A DNA stretch of 64,000 nucleotides from Saxidomus purpurata (Eukaryota > Mollusca > Bivalvia > Venerida > Veneridae), in contig JAFMSR010000010.1 in assembly GCA_022818135.1 (NCBI GenBank), positions 34,339,548-34,403,547 on the forward strand, written 5' to 3'. Numbering within the stretch: the first letter of the stretch is position 1; the number at the start of each line of letters is the position of its first letter. The notes beneath the pieces were generated by a model, which was not told where the DNA came from, searched no databases, and saw only the letters and a list, made by a program, of their open reading frames with translations. A program made the position numbers and the translations under genes. Below are positions 47,660 to 62,600 of this stretch, one piece after another.

Positions 47660-50600
47660 TCATGCTGGTAGTTTCAGTGCAAGGAACTCCTCCTTCCTTG
47701 CAAAGTATTCATCTAGCTTTTGTTGTGCATAACTAAAAAAAAGGGAAAAAAACATAAGTTCATTCTAGTAATTGAATTAACATATGTGCTAAGCTATTTT
47801 TATTAACAGCTAATTGGTATAAAAGTAAAAGAGCAATTGTGTCACCCGTGAGCCCTGCAGACTATACAACTCACTATAAAAATGTGTGTTTTAACACCTT
47901 TTAAGGTATCAATAGCTAATAAATTCCAAAGTCTCTGACCAAACACTAGTCTAGTATAAATGCTAGGGTAACAGTTTTTGTTTTTAAAAAAATGTTTTAT
48001 TTGCCATCAGTTACATTTTAGCTGTCATTGATAATAAATAATTTCCAAGATACATGTAATTGGGTATAAATATGGATTCAAGAGTGTTAACAAGTTTTTT
48101 CTATGATTTGAACTCGTGACTTAGTTTTCGAACCAACATATCTATCTATTAAAGTTATATTACCCTTCAAAATGGTCACATAGGTTTATAGTTAAGAATG
48201 ATGCTCAAGTGGATGCTTTAAAAACATAAAAGAAATCAGTTTTACCAAGTTATTTCTGTTAATGACAAATACAAATTAAGATATAAATAACCAAAAGGGT
48301 GGATTTTTTTATTTTTGACTAGGATAGTCAAAAAAAGATTTTTACACATTTCCTCGATATTCAATGTGGATGAAACTGTTATACAGATCATTTTTTGTTT
48401 GTTATAACTATAGCAATGTTTATTGTTCTAGGAGTATAAATCACTGATTAATGTTATATTTTAAATTTTGATGGTCACTTTGAACGGTAATATCACTTTA
48501 AACCTGACCTGGAGTTTATCAAGACAAACATTCTGACACATATTCATGATTGCGCCCTCTGAAGTGTTCATACGTTTTTTTTCTATGATTTGACATGGTG
48601 ACCCAATTTAATCTAAACCATCGATCTCTAAATCCATTTTTCTACAGACCAATCTAGTTGGATAAGTAGAGAATATTTGTTTGTTTTGAGTAGACCATAT
48701 GCAACATATCAGAAATAAAAGTGATACAATTTTGATATTTTAACAAATGTTAAGCAAGAGTGGGACTGTGAAAATTGTATTACATTAAGTTGAGATATAT
48801 TTCATATCCACTCCAAACAAACAAATTTCTTTTTTATCAACTATGAAAACAGAAGCTAAATTATGTACATGCATCACTAAAAAATGTAGTACCAGCAGAC
48901 CTATATCAACCACACTGTCACTGATATGATGTCTGTACCATCACTCTATAGTTCACTGATAGAACACAGTATTTCATTGGTTAGCCTAAAATAAAATTGT
49001 CATATTTCTAGTGCTAGAAGAAGTTTAGATTGCAGTAACATGACTGTATATGAATGAGTTAAAAGAGGGTGCATGTACTTACTCTAAAAATCCAAAGTCT
49101 ATAAGTGAATTCTTGGCTTGAACAAGACCCCAAATTCCCCAAAACAAGTGAGCAACCTGGAAAACATAATAAATAAAGCATATAGTTCAACTTATGTTGA
49201 TCTATATAATCCAATAGGCAGACATATGCAAAATCTTAAATATCATTAAATATCACAACTTACTGGTCCATGAAGTTTAAAATAACTGTAAACATGATCC
49301 TAGCACTTCTTTATTGTTGTTTATTTATAACATAGTTACAATGCTTAATGTCAAGCAATGAAACACATACAAATTATTAAACAAAATCAGAATAAAAGGT
49401 TCAAGTCTCACTAGTGCAAATTTGTTTGTCTTGACATAGCACTCTTCAACATCTCTATCCGAGACTGTGTCAGTACTTTCGCCTCTGTGTTTAGCATATT
49501 GTTGCAAATAGTAGCGTAACCATTCCAACTGATAAGCCTTGTCTGGATAACGGGTAAAATCTAGATCATCTACCCCTGAAATATCACAAAATACTGCTAA
49601 ACACTAAATTTTCAAAGATTTATTTCATAAGTACAATTTTTATCTGTTTTCTTCAATTTAATTGTCTTTTCATTTCATTTTATTTTGAATTTAAACATGT
49701 CATTAAAAAGAAATCCAAAGCTTAAAAAAATTGAAAGTTATTACTGCTATCAAAATGTATAAAGACTTTGATTCCAGATTGTAAGCTTGGCGTATGAGTC
49801 AGGTACTTGGGTGTTGCCTATGAGTCAGGTACTTGGGTGTGGCCTATGAGTCAGGTACTTGGGTGTGGCCTATGAGTTAGGAACTTGGATGCTACCTATG
49901 TGTCAGGTACTTGGGTGCAACCTATGAGTAGGTACTTGGTAGTGGCCTATGAGTTAGGAACTTGGGTGCTACCTATGAGTCAGGTACTTGGGTGCTACCT
50001 ATGAGTCAGGTACTTGGGTGTGGCCTATGAGTCAGGTACTTGGGTGTGGCCCATGAGTTAGGAACTTGGGTGCTACCTATGTGTCAGGTACTTGGGTGTG
50101 GCCTATGAGTTAGGTACGTGGGTGCTACCTATGTGTCAGGTACTTGGGTGAGGCCTATGAGTAAGGTACTTGAGTGTTGCCTATGAGTCAGGTACTAGGG
50201 TGTGGCCTATTACTCAGGTATTAGGGTGTTGCCTGCAAGTGAGGTATGTGGGTGTTGTCTACGAATCATGTACATAGGTGTTGCCTATGACTGAGGTACT
50301 TGGGTGTTGCATGTGAGTCAGGTACTTGGGAGTGGCCTATAACTCAGGTACTAGGGTGTTGCCTGCAAGTGAGGTACATGAATGTTGTCTATGAGTCATG
50401 TACATAGGTGTTGCCTATGATTGAGGTACTTGGGTGTTGCCCATGAGTAAGGAACTTAGGTGTGGCCTATGAATCTGTTACTAAGGTGTTGCCAATGAGC
50501 CAGGAACTTGGGCATTGCCTTTGAGGCAGGTACCTGGGTGTGGTCTTTCAGTCAGGTACTTGGGTGAGGCCTATGAGTCAGGTTCTTGGGTGTTACCTTT

Positions 50601-53600
50601 TGTAAATGTTGGCATGTGCATTTTTTACATATTCAAGTAGTTCTTTCTTTGAATTCAAAAAGCAAAGTTAGGAATGTTGTTGGTAAAAATAAAGGTCTTT
50701 ACTGCTGGTAAGACATCTTTCTTGGTTAAATAAGAGCTACTTGTAATTGTGCTCCTGGGAATTTATAATAATATACAGCAACATATAACATGTATACAAA
50801 CTTCTCTAAAGGAAGAGCTGAACAAATACTACCATACCTGCATATTCACAAAAATGATTCCCGAGTTCAAAGTGCTCATAGTTGTACATGGCATACTCAT
50901 GGTCTATAAAGTACACACAACCTGAAAACATACCAATTCACACAACCTGAAAACATACCAATTCACACAACCTGAAAACATACCAATTCACACAACCTGA
51001 AAACATACCAATTCACACAACCTGAAAACACACCAATTCACACAACCTGAAAACATACCAATTCACACAACCTGAAAACACACCAATTCACACAACCTGA
51101 AAACATACCAATTCACACAACCTGAAAACACACCAATTCATTAACATGTTTCCTTCATTTAAAGAGGAATAGCCTAACATTTCATAAACCGTAACCATGG
51201 AAACAACTGCTACAAAACCTCGAAAGTTTCAAATAAATATTCCAGCAAGTATTGGGAAAAGCAGTGTAATTATATGCATTGTAGTATGGTAAAACCTTCA
51301 TTAACACCAGTAACATAACATTCAGATGGACAGCGATTTATTTATGCAAGACAGCTGTATTTGCCTTAAGTGCACAAATGAGACATTTCTGGATATATGT
51401 AATTTTTTAAAAATTGCTTTAATTTATCATTTAACAGAAATCTGGCTCATTTTTAATGTTTCGAGTTAACATTCTACTAGTGGTAGGGTATGCCCCTCTT
51501 AACACACGGTACTGTTACATTACTGTGAGACATTATTACACAGTTTGACCAGGAAAAACTAAATCGGCATTTATAATAAATAACTGGCAACATAACTACA
51601 TTGCAACAAACAGACAAGTAGTACTTAAAACTGATTAACTGAAACCATTTTAGCATAAGGAAAAGTTTATCTAAGTGCTATCACTGTAAGTGATGAATAC
51701 CTCAAGATGCAACCCTTACACTATTATTCTATTCTTTTGCTTAAACTCTACACGGATCTTTGAGACACACATTCTGATCACCTTTCAGGAAAAACAGCTC
51801 AAAAATGTTAATTGCTGGAGATTTGACAATGCTTTCCTATGCTTTGAATATGTAAAGAAAAGCATTTCTTCTTCAAATTGTTAAAGCTATATTTAGATCA
51901 AACGTATGACACAGTGTAAAAAAGCATACCTGCACTCATTTAACCTTAAAAAAAGTAAGATATGCCAAGACCTCACACAAATTACTTTATATGGTATATT
52001 TATGTTAAAGAAAGAGGTACACAATCTATATACAAGCTGTCACTCTGCTATAGAAAGAAAGTCTGATGTATGAATTAAAGTTCTTTACAAACTTATCAAA
52101 GCTGTTCACTTTTAGCATAAAGGAACACATGTTGTAAGTATCAATCTGTTACAGTACTGTTAATTGGATAACATTTGCGATGATTTAATTTTCACAAATT
52201 TCCCACTTCGCTAATTTAAAAATAACCCGAAAGATTCATTTCACATAGATTACTATTAGAATATTCTCCTTTCACGAATTAAAACTTCGCAAATAAGTCT
52301 GTGTGCTCGCAAAAATCACTAAATTTTATTCCCGTGAAAAATTACCCGATGTGCAGCAAGTACCTGTTTAATAAAAAAAAGAAAAGAAGGAATGTAGTAG
52401 GGTTTTTTTTTTACATAAAATTACATGATTCTGGACTTTAACAAACTGAACAATAAATAAACCAGATGAAGAAAGTTCATCGTAAATATCAACAAGAACT
52501 CACCTTTTTCTTTATTATAAATGACATTTTTGAGCAAGAGATCATTATGGCAGAACACGATTGGTGAATTGAGAGATTCTAGATGTGCTTTAAGTTCATC
52601 CAATTCTTTGCGTAAAACATCTTTAGGCTTTACATTGGCTAGATACCTGGAAAAAGAAAACACTGTTTTTTAATGGTATAAATGCCCAACAAATTGTACT
52701 CTAAAGAAGTTTAGAAGAAAGCAATTTAACTGCAAGATCCATAAAATTTTCACTCTGGAAAGAGAAGATGGACAGAGCGTTATTACTAGAACGTTAGCTT
52801 CACATCGAAGGCTATTACTCTGGCAACCTTTGACCCACACATTACGCTAAACCGATTAAGAAACGCAAAGATTTCCCCTGTTGAACATTTTTATTAGAAT
52901 GACGCTATTGTTTTTATTTCATTGTAGTCATTTATTCTGTGATTGTGAATTATTGAAACTTTTACAACAATTCAATTTTATATTGTTTTTGTTGTGTATG
53001 AAATTTGAATAAATTTGAAACACAATAACACTGTTAAATATTTTGCCACTTTGCGTTTTTAAACTGGTTGAGTGTACAATCATGTAATCTAGCAATGAAG
53101 TTAAAATGGCATATTCATGTCTAGTATTTCTAGTATATGTAGTTTTTTATCTACACACAGGCTTACGAGACACATGAAGGACTAAGTGTCAGTATCGTTT
53201 TTAACTTTATAAGGTACGTATGACCATAGATAACAGTTATTTAACACTTACTTATAAATGGAAAGCATACTTTAACGACTTATCTAACTGACATACTAAC
53301 ACAAAGTAAAGATTTATCAGTTCAGCACATCAAAGATAAAAGATAGCAAAACTCTATGGATTCTCCATTAAGTTAGCTTTACTCATTCATTTGAAAGAAA
53401 GTGAAAGCTTTCTAAAGTAATCTATAAATACTCTAGAGGCAAATTGGAAGACACATATACGCAACAGACAAAACTCTCCTCCATTAAATCTTATATTCTT
53501 TGGAGAGCCCATGCGTCAAATACTAAATACATTAATCATATTGATATAAACTGAACTGACAATGTTCTAGCTCATCTGCTACCAGTGTGCACCCTGCAAT

Positions 53601-56600
53601 TTGAGCTTAACATCAACTGAAGTAAATGGGAGTTACAACTTTGTTGTACCAAAGGAATGTTACATCATTTTTCAACACTCAATTACAAAGAGCTTATATC
53701 CTGTGAGCTGTTTATCAAATGCAATGCCTAAATCAAAGCCCTGAAAGTGCTAACAGGCTTGGGAATTCATAAAGTTGCTATGTTATGCAGAAAATATCTT
53801 TGTTTGGTAAATCAAAGCACTGAGATACTTGAAGGAGGGAGGGGGGTAGGAGGGTCAGTGGGGGGATCATAAGATTGTTTGGCTATTCCGTACATGTAAT
53901 TGTCTCTGTTAGCTAAATCAAAACACTGAAAGTCCTGAAAGGTATGGGGAATCACAAAGCTGTACGGCTATGCTGTTTATGTTTTTTTGTATGCTTAGTC
54001 AAAGCACATAAAGTGCAGAAAGGCATAGGGAACCACAAAGTTGTATGGCTATGCTGTAAATGTGTTTTGTATGCTTAGTCAAAGCACATTAAGTGCAGAA
54101 GCGGAACCACATTGTATGGCTATGTTTTAAATTTTTTTTTTTTTTTTATAAAAAAAACATATTAAAAAAAAGGCTTACTCAATCAGAAGGCGGAGTAAAT
54201 TATGTTCTAATGTAATGCATTACCATGTGCTGGGAGTAAATTTATTGTTGTAAGAAATCTAAGAAGGGGGAAGGTGTGGGAAAGGGTTCCCTTCTTTAAG
54301 CTTCGACATGCTTTAAACGGCGTATCCCTAAACTTGCTGCTTAAATCAAGTTTGTCTGTAAATAGGCTACATATAGTCTACAAGTTAGGATCAATTTACT
54401 GCTTGTGTCTGGCTTGATCTTCAAACCCCTCTGGGGACAAATCCAAAAAATTGTATATTTTTTCCCATAATCCACTTTTCACTTCTCTGCCTTCTGGACG
54501 TACAGCATGAACTTCTATCATCTCTTTGGCAATCAGTCTGTAACAAAAAACAGCTCTTACAATTACGTACAAGAAACTTGACATGCATTACTTTGTTAAT
54601 CAGTGTGTCTATAGAAAAACAAGCTTAACGGCAATCATACGGTATATTCACTGCTTTGTACATATCATCAAAAGAATGTAGAAAACAGCATGATCAAGTC
54701 TGGGAGAAAGTTAGTATACATTGTACGTTTCTCCTTATACTGCCCATAAAAAAGCCGAACACTTTTGTTTATGTCTTTAAAAGCTATGAACTTCTCAATC
54801 TTTGTCATTAAACTATGCATTACATTTAGTTAAGCCTCTGCAGTTAACTGGTCTTTGAAAGAAATCAGACTTCACTGAATTTAAGTCAGAACAAAGTTAA
54901 TGAATTTTTCTAAACTAATTTTAAGTATTCTTGGTTGCGAAACAAATTCTTGCAATTCTGATTAATCAAGCTTATAAGACTTACTCCAGACGGAACCAAT
55001 CTTGAAGAAAGAAAGAAAGAAAGAAAGAAAGGCACTGTGGAATAACTGTGTGTTGCCTAAGGACACTTAAAGCCATAGCACTGATGGGTATCAAACCCGT
55101 GCCCACGCCATCTTGGTATGAACACCACTGTTCTATTGCTGATCAATGAGGAGTGGACCTCATAATATAGTTTCATAGACAAGCAAGTGTATACATGTAT
55201 TAGAACCAAGGTACAGAGGTAAGACGCATTACAGGTTCTATAACTACAAACTCTCTCACACTTCAATTGGCTTCAAAATACACTGTAATGAAAAAGTGAC
55301 ATAATAAGTTATCAGCAACATTTGAGCCATGCTAAGAGAAAACCAACATTATTGCATTTATAGAAAAGATATTTTTAAAAGAAGAGAAAGAGGTGTTTTA
55401 ATAGTGGGACATAGCTAAAGGACATAGCTAGAGGACATAGCTATCAATGCAAATCCTTTAAAGAAACTTAAAATATCTGGGATCGATAATTTAAGTTAAC
55501 CGTTCTGATTCATATCAGCTGTGCTGGTGGATTTGGATACATACAAAGGCCTAACTTTTGTTTTTTTGCACATGACGGCTTACTTTGATAATAAAATTGT
55601 AACATACTTTCTGATTGTTTCATCTCGAACAGTTTTCTCATCAAGTGTGACACCGTTAACAAAACCATACGAAATGCCATTATTAAATGTAGCGTACAGA
55701 GGTGGACACCTTCCAGCAGCATTCAGAAGCTGTAATGTACAAAAACACGGACTTGTTTGACTCTAGAACAAAGTCAACTGAAAGCTTTGTGAGAACTATA
55801 TAATGTAAACTATCAAATATTGACCGGTTACTTACTTTGAATACATGTTGAGTTTCCGTTATTTTTACAAGCAAGCAGTTTATCTCATCATTGTTTCAGT
55901 ACTAGATCCCTATTCTCCGTAAGAAACTGTGAACTTTCTCACATGCAGAGACATTGTGGGTAGCAGGGCTCAAGCCCATGATCCTAAATCTATCAGAGAT
56001 TACATGAAGAGACATGGCGGGTAGCAAGACTCAAACTCATGACCCTAAGCCCATGATCCTAAATCTATCAGAGATTACATGAAGAGACATGGCGGGTAGC
56101 AGCTCAACCATGACCCTAACCCTAAACTATCAGAGATTACATGAAGAGACATGGCGGGTAGCAAGACCCAAACTCATGACCCTAAATATATCAGAGTTTA
56201 CAGTGAATTCAAGTCAGTGACTCTGGAAGCAGACTAAAGAGATCCACTACTGAAAATTTAAAAACTAGTACCAGGGAAATATTTAAAACAGTTTCATAGA
56301 CAGTTACTATTCATATACTAATGAATGAGACTTCAGGCAAACAAATGAAAAATGTACATTTCTTAGCCACTCATGTAAATTTGTATCAAAAGCGCAATTT
56401 ATCAATACTTTCACCATAAATTTTACTGGAAATTCAAATAGTCAAATATGTCGCGTTCTTCAGAGCTTTCTAGCTACCTTTATATTTGTTTTTTCCAGGT
56501 CTCTGTCAATCATAAGCTCCGTTCCAATTCCATAAATCCTTAGTAACACAACATCTTCTTTAAATTTCCCATCCTGGTAGTATCCATACAGCTGGTTCGA

Positions 56601-59600
56601 AATGCCACCAGTGAACACCTGGTGAGAAAAAAGAGCAACCACTTTTAGTACAGTCAAACCTGTGTCTGGCGGAAGGGAGGTAATGAAGTCGTTGTTGCCA
56701 GTTGGTCTTTTTTAACAGGTCTTTTTATTATAGAAGAGTAAAGCACTGTCTTTTCCTGCTGGCATTTATTCACAGGAACGTTTTCAGCATACAACCATAG
56801 GTGTACATCTTAACACTGATTGGTGGTTTTAATGCTACTGCATGGCATTTTCAGCCCTATTAGAGAAGCTACTGAAGGGGCTCTTTTTGTGGGGAAATTT
56901 TTAAGTGATTTTCCAGGTTTTTGTTGGAGAAAATTGGCAAACTATTCCAGAATTTATTAAAATAAAGCAATAATCATTTAAATTTAATTTATGATATGAA
57001 AAATGTCATTAGAAATCATTTATTTTGACAAAAATCAATGTAAAAATGATAAATTTGATAAAAAGGTTGATAAAACTTTCACTTTTGAGGTGGATGGGGA
57101 ATTTTACAAGCTTTGGGGGAAAATTTAACAAATTTTGGGGAAGAAAAATCGGCCTCAAAAATAGAAGGTATATATGCCGTGTAACTAATACCTTAAACAA
57201 TGTTAAAGCCAGCTCAAGGATAAGTCTTAGTGTATCTATTACAGAGCAAATAAACATCTTATTTCACACTGTAAAACTTGACTACATTGTTATTGAATGT
57301 ACCAAGGTCATACAAAAATATATGCATGTTTCCATTCTCTTTGCCAAAATAATTAAGGTTGGTTGGCAGGTTTTATATTTATTTATTTATTCACCTGTTT
57401 TGCTTTCAAACACCTTAAAATTAATTGTTCTTTTTGATCATTTGCTCATAAAAAGTTAGAGGTTGGCAGTAAAAAGTTAAGGTTGGTTGAGAGACTGCAC
57501 ACAAACTCCCCCCCTCCCCCCCCCACCTGCCCAATTTACATATTTGTAATAATACTCTGATAAAACTGATCTGAACTTTTAAGCAGACAATCTAAACTGG
57601 CAACTAAGATGATATGTTCCCTAAACCCAACCCAAATTATGCCTCACACCACAGAAACATATAGAAATCTACTCTTAAATAGTGTAATAATTTGTGCCAA
57701 TTTTTTTTACTCTCTCATGCAGTTCAGACATAAATATAAATGTATATATATTGCCTTTTCCGACATTCTAAGGGTTTTAAACCTGAAGACTACATAAATA
57801 TATATATTTTGCCTTTTCCGACATTTAAAGGATTTTAAACCTTAAGACTACATAAATGTACATATTTTGCCTTTTCCATCATTTTAAGGGTTTTAAACCT
57901 TTAAGACTATATAAATGTACACATTTTGTCTTTTCTGACATTTAAAGGGTTTTAAACCTTAAGCATGTTAACACTACATAAATGTATATATTTTGCCTTT
58001 TCTGACATTTAAATGGTTTTAAACCTTATATAAGACTACATAAATGTACATATTTTGCCTTTTCTGACATTTAAATGGTTTTAAACCTTAAGACTACATA
58101 AATGTATATATTTTGCCTTTTCTGACATTTAAATGGTTTTAAACCTTAAGACTACATAAATGTACATATTTTGCCTTTTCCGACATTCTAAGGGTTTTAA
58201 ACCTGAAGACTACATAAATATATATATTTTGCCTATTCCGACATTTAAAGGATTTTAAACCTTAAGACTACATAAATGTACATATTTTGCCTTTCCGTCA
58301 TTTTAAGGGTTTTAAACCTTTAAGACTATATACATGTACACATTTTGCCTTTTCTGACATTTAAAGGGTTTTAAACCTTAAGCATGTTAAGACTACATAA
58401 ATGTATATATTTTGCCTTTTCTGACATTTAAAGGGTTTTAAACCTTAAAACTACATAAATGTACATATTTTGCCTTTTCGGTCATTTTAAGGGTTTTAGA
58501 CCTTAAGACTTTATAAATGCATATATAGAGCAGAAAAACAATGCTAATGATCTTTAACAATGTTTAACTGAACTATTTAACCAAACTGGCTGATAAATAT
58601 ACATCATACATGTACATGATGTCCTTGTGTACTCTGTGTGGCAGACAGTCTAGATAAGATGATCAAACAACTGTGTCACTTTACTTTAAAGTGATATTAC
58701 AGTTCAAACTGACCTTCGTAATTTTAAGAAAGACATTAATCCTAGAATAATGAACATTTCTACAATTATAAGCAAAATACATGAACCTGGGTAACAGTTA
58801 CATTTCTGTTGAATAAAGAGGAAACTCTAAACAATCTGTTTTCAATACTATATCCTAGTCAAAAACTGCATTTTCAACTTTTCTGTCACGTATAATTTCA
58901 TTTATATCTGTCAGTAAGAGAGGTGTCTCAGCATAACTTGTTTCTTACATGTTTTCAAAGCATCTCTGATGTTTTAAGCTTCATTCTTAACTGTAAATTA
59001 AAATGGCTATTTTGAAGGGTAATATAACTTTCAAATCATCTCTCAACCAGAGTTACCCTACTTATCCTATGACATCATTTGCAAAATTCAGGGGAGGTCA
59101 CTCTTACCAAACTTAATTTTAATATAACTTTGAAATCCTCAAGAGATTTAAGGAAATATATGAGTTTAGTGAGTGAACACAAATGCTGAGACATATACCC
59201 CCATGTTTGGCAAATTATTTCCTTGGGCGGTATATCCCTTTCCCATCCAAGTAAATACTCATCAAAAATTGCAAAACAGGTCTCTAATACTGGGAGATAT
59301 TAATTGTAACATAAACTTACATGTACATTGTAATTATACAGACTTTTATGACAAAGTTGTTGATTAAAATATTAACCCAAAGTATAAATTTGCACAACAT
59401 AATAATTATGTTATTATCAACATGTATTAACAGATCACAGTACAGCAGTATGTATATAAACACAATTTTATATACATTGTGCATAGCTTTTTGAATACTT
59501 TTATGTATGTAGTTACTTTCACAGTAGACCATGGTAGAGTTGAGTGCAAATTGGCTTATTAAAGCATAATACTGTATAAATATGCGGGAGCAATTGTAGA

Positions 59601-62600
59601 ACAATATAATTATAGTGACATATAATTATTTCTTTGCAGCTGATGACAAAATCCACTGTCACTTTGCAGCTGATGACAAAATCCACTGTCACTTTGCAGC
59701 TGATGACACAATCCACTTTCACTTTGCTTTCTGGTGTTTTAATTAGAATTGTTCACTTGCAAACTGTTAAGGATTCATTGCTTGTTGTTTATTATAAAAA
59801 TCCGGTTGGCACTATTGTTTAGGTCAGTGACATATAAAACGTCTTACACATATCTGATCATTTCACATTGAATTTCATAAATTTCTGCTAGCCTAGTGCA
59901 AATCTCTGCTGAAGTTTAAAAATGGTTTTAAAGTCTTTTAGAATAAATGTGCTCGTTTTATTACAACTAAAATGAGATGACATGATTTTCTATAATTATC
60001 TTTAAAACCAATTTTACATGATTACGACAATTTTCCTGTTTTTGGCACAGCTTCAGAAGGAAATCTGATGGCAGCAGGAAAGATAAGGTATTGTCATGCA
60101 AATTATCTTGAAGAAAAATACATTCTGCATCGACAGACACCGTCAATAGGGATGTCATTGATTAAAATTTTTGTATCGATATATCAATTTAGAAATATTG
60201 ATGATACAGCGATATATCGATACATGGGCGTAAAAAAGTCACTGACTACATATTCTACCAAATCACTTGACTTTATTTGTACTAAACATATATTGTTCTG
60301 GTCTATAATATATATCAACCCTTGCAGTGCTGAAATATTTTTGCCTATGAGACCACATTTCATTAAATCATCATTTGTTAGAAAAACACGGAACTCTGGG
60401 TAGAGTGATTGTTTATATTCAGGTTGAGTTTTGATGAAATTTTCGAACGTGAAACTGTAGATCTTTGCATGGTGTAACATTATTCGATATTCGATTTTTC
60501 AAAACGTCAATCGATATCGAATCGAAAGTGTTTTATCGTTGATATATCAATATCGTTTGAATCAATTACATCCCTAACCGTCAACATGTTTATTTCATGG
60601 AAAACGTGTAAAAAAACAAGTTGATAACCGATAGGCGTATCATGTGTTTATTATAGTCTAACTTTTTCCACCTTGAAGGCAACCCGACTTTACTGGTTGA
60701 CATTTTAGAATTGTTTGCCTTCTATGGCTCACTGTGATGTGCCAATAGCTGTGTAGACATTAATGGGCACTTTTAATTGCAAGATAATCAAATATTTAAA
60801 TGTATTTATGATTTCACACCATAAGATTAGGTATAATGATGATGCTAACACACTTTCAGGTTCAGTTTATCTAACTTTACAACTGCATCTATCAGTTAAA
60901 TTTGAAAAATATAAATATAGTAGTTTACATGATTGACATAACATTTGGAACTGTTCAGCTATGAAGGTCTATTTTATTAACCAGGTACCAGCCGATATAA
61001 TGTGTATGTGTAAAAATTGCATGTTTAAGTTTAAACATCTAGATTTTTAATCTGTGACAAGATTTTTCATAAACCCTTAGATTAATTTCAGGTAAAGCAT
61101 TACTTTATTTTTCATTTTAGAGTGGAAAAGTGAACTAGATAAATTGAAATAATCAACTTGTAATATTGGTCGAGTAGTACCCAGGTCCTAAATATAACGT
61201 AATATATACTTTCCATTTAGTTTTGAGTGTATTCAAATAAGGCAGGAAGGACTGGTGTGACAATTATAAAATGTCAGATCTATGGAAAGGGTCACACTGC
61301 AATGCAAAATTAATAAGGGTACTCATTATCATGATGCAAAAATTTATATAAGTACTTATGATATGCATGTTAAGCTAATATGGGTGAAAGTCAGAAGAAG
61401 TGTGCAAAGCGCCCTTCAGGTGAAGCCCGACCATGAGTAAACGTATGTACAAATGTGCTAAAGTTTAGTATTTAATTGAATACAGAAAAGCAATAAAATC
61501 ACAGTTTGACATATACCCATGCGAAATTAGGAAGTGTCGGCTCTGTGACCATATGATAACATACTTACAACGCTGCACAGTCTATACAACTTTCTCTGCA
61601 AATTTTGTTTACAAAGTGATGTCATTCATCAAAATGAATTGTGACATCATATTGAAAACTCAACACTTTTCCGTTGAATGCAGGTTTGTACTTTAAATGT
61701 AAAGAGATCCTTTTTATACACAATTTCTAAAGTTTGGTGCCCTTTCTTGTGACGCCATAAAAAGTACAATTTCTTTTCGCAATTACCCCTCGATTCAGTA
61801 CCAATAATTAAAGTTACAGAACTCTTTTTGCGTCCCCTGAACATCCGTAGCATTTCTAAAATTACTTTTGCCAGAATGTATTGCCTATTTTGATATTAGA
61901 CAATGTTACAGACCCCTTTGCATTTACTGATGAGAAAATTTGTAAGACAAAGGTCCGGGTCCAGATCTCGAGACTAAAAGTCTCCCGGTCTGGACCTGGA
62001 CCCCGAGACTATCTATTTATAGTTTGTCTCCAGGTCTGGGAATTTTTCATTGTTTATTTTTGTATGCATGTACCTCATTCAAATTTAATAAAAACATATT
62101 TATCTTATTGTTTATTATGAAATACATTGTTAACAAGGTGTCACGGTCATGTGACCCTTGTTTTAGTAGGCAATTTTGAAAACAACTCAGCGTTTTGCCC
62201 CTGACAGTTTGGACAGCCATATAGGCTTCCCCTTTCGCCTGCAAAGTAGATGTAAGTGATACATATGTATGATGTTACTGATGAAGTTGGTTTTGATATC
62301 TAAATTTATAAATCCATATTTCAAGTACGATACATTACCATATTGTGTTTGGATTCCATTGTGTTTACTGTTTATTACAAATTGAGTAATGTACAACTGG
62401 ACCGACAAAACTAAATATGAGATAATACTGCAACTATTTATTGAGTCAATCGATTTCAAAGTAAACTGTACTTTATGTTAATTCATTGTGTTTACTGTTT
62501 ATTACAGCTTAAAATAATAAACAAAAGTAGATATATGTATGAAATAGTCATATGCATGATATCATCGATTGTTGAATATTTGATACTTTTAAATGAAGGT

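Noticed and set aside
49790..50600. Possible CRISPR-like array
   Set aside because: Units are directly adjacent with no unique spacers, and the setting is an intron of an animal gene. The same applies to the other arrays.
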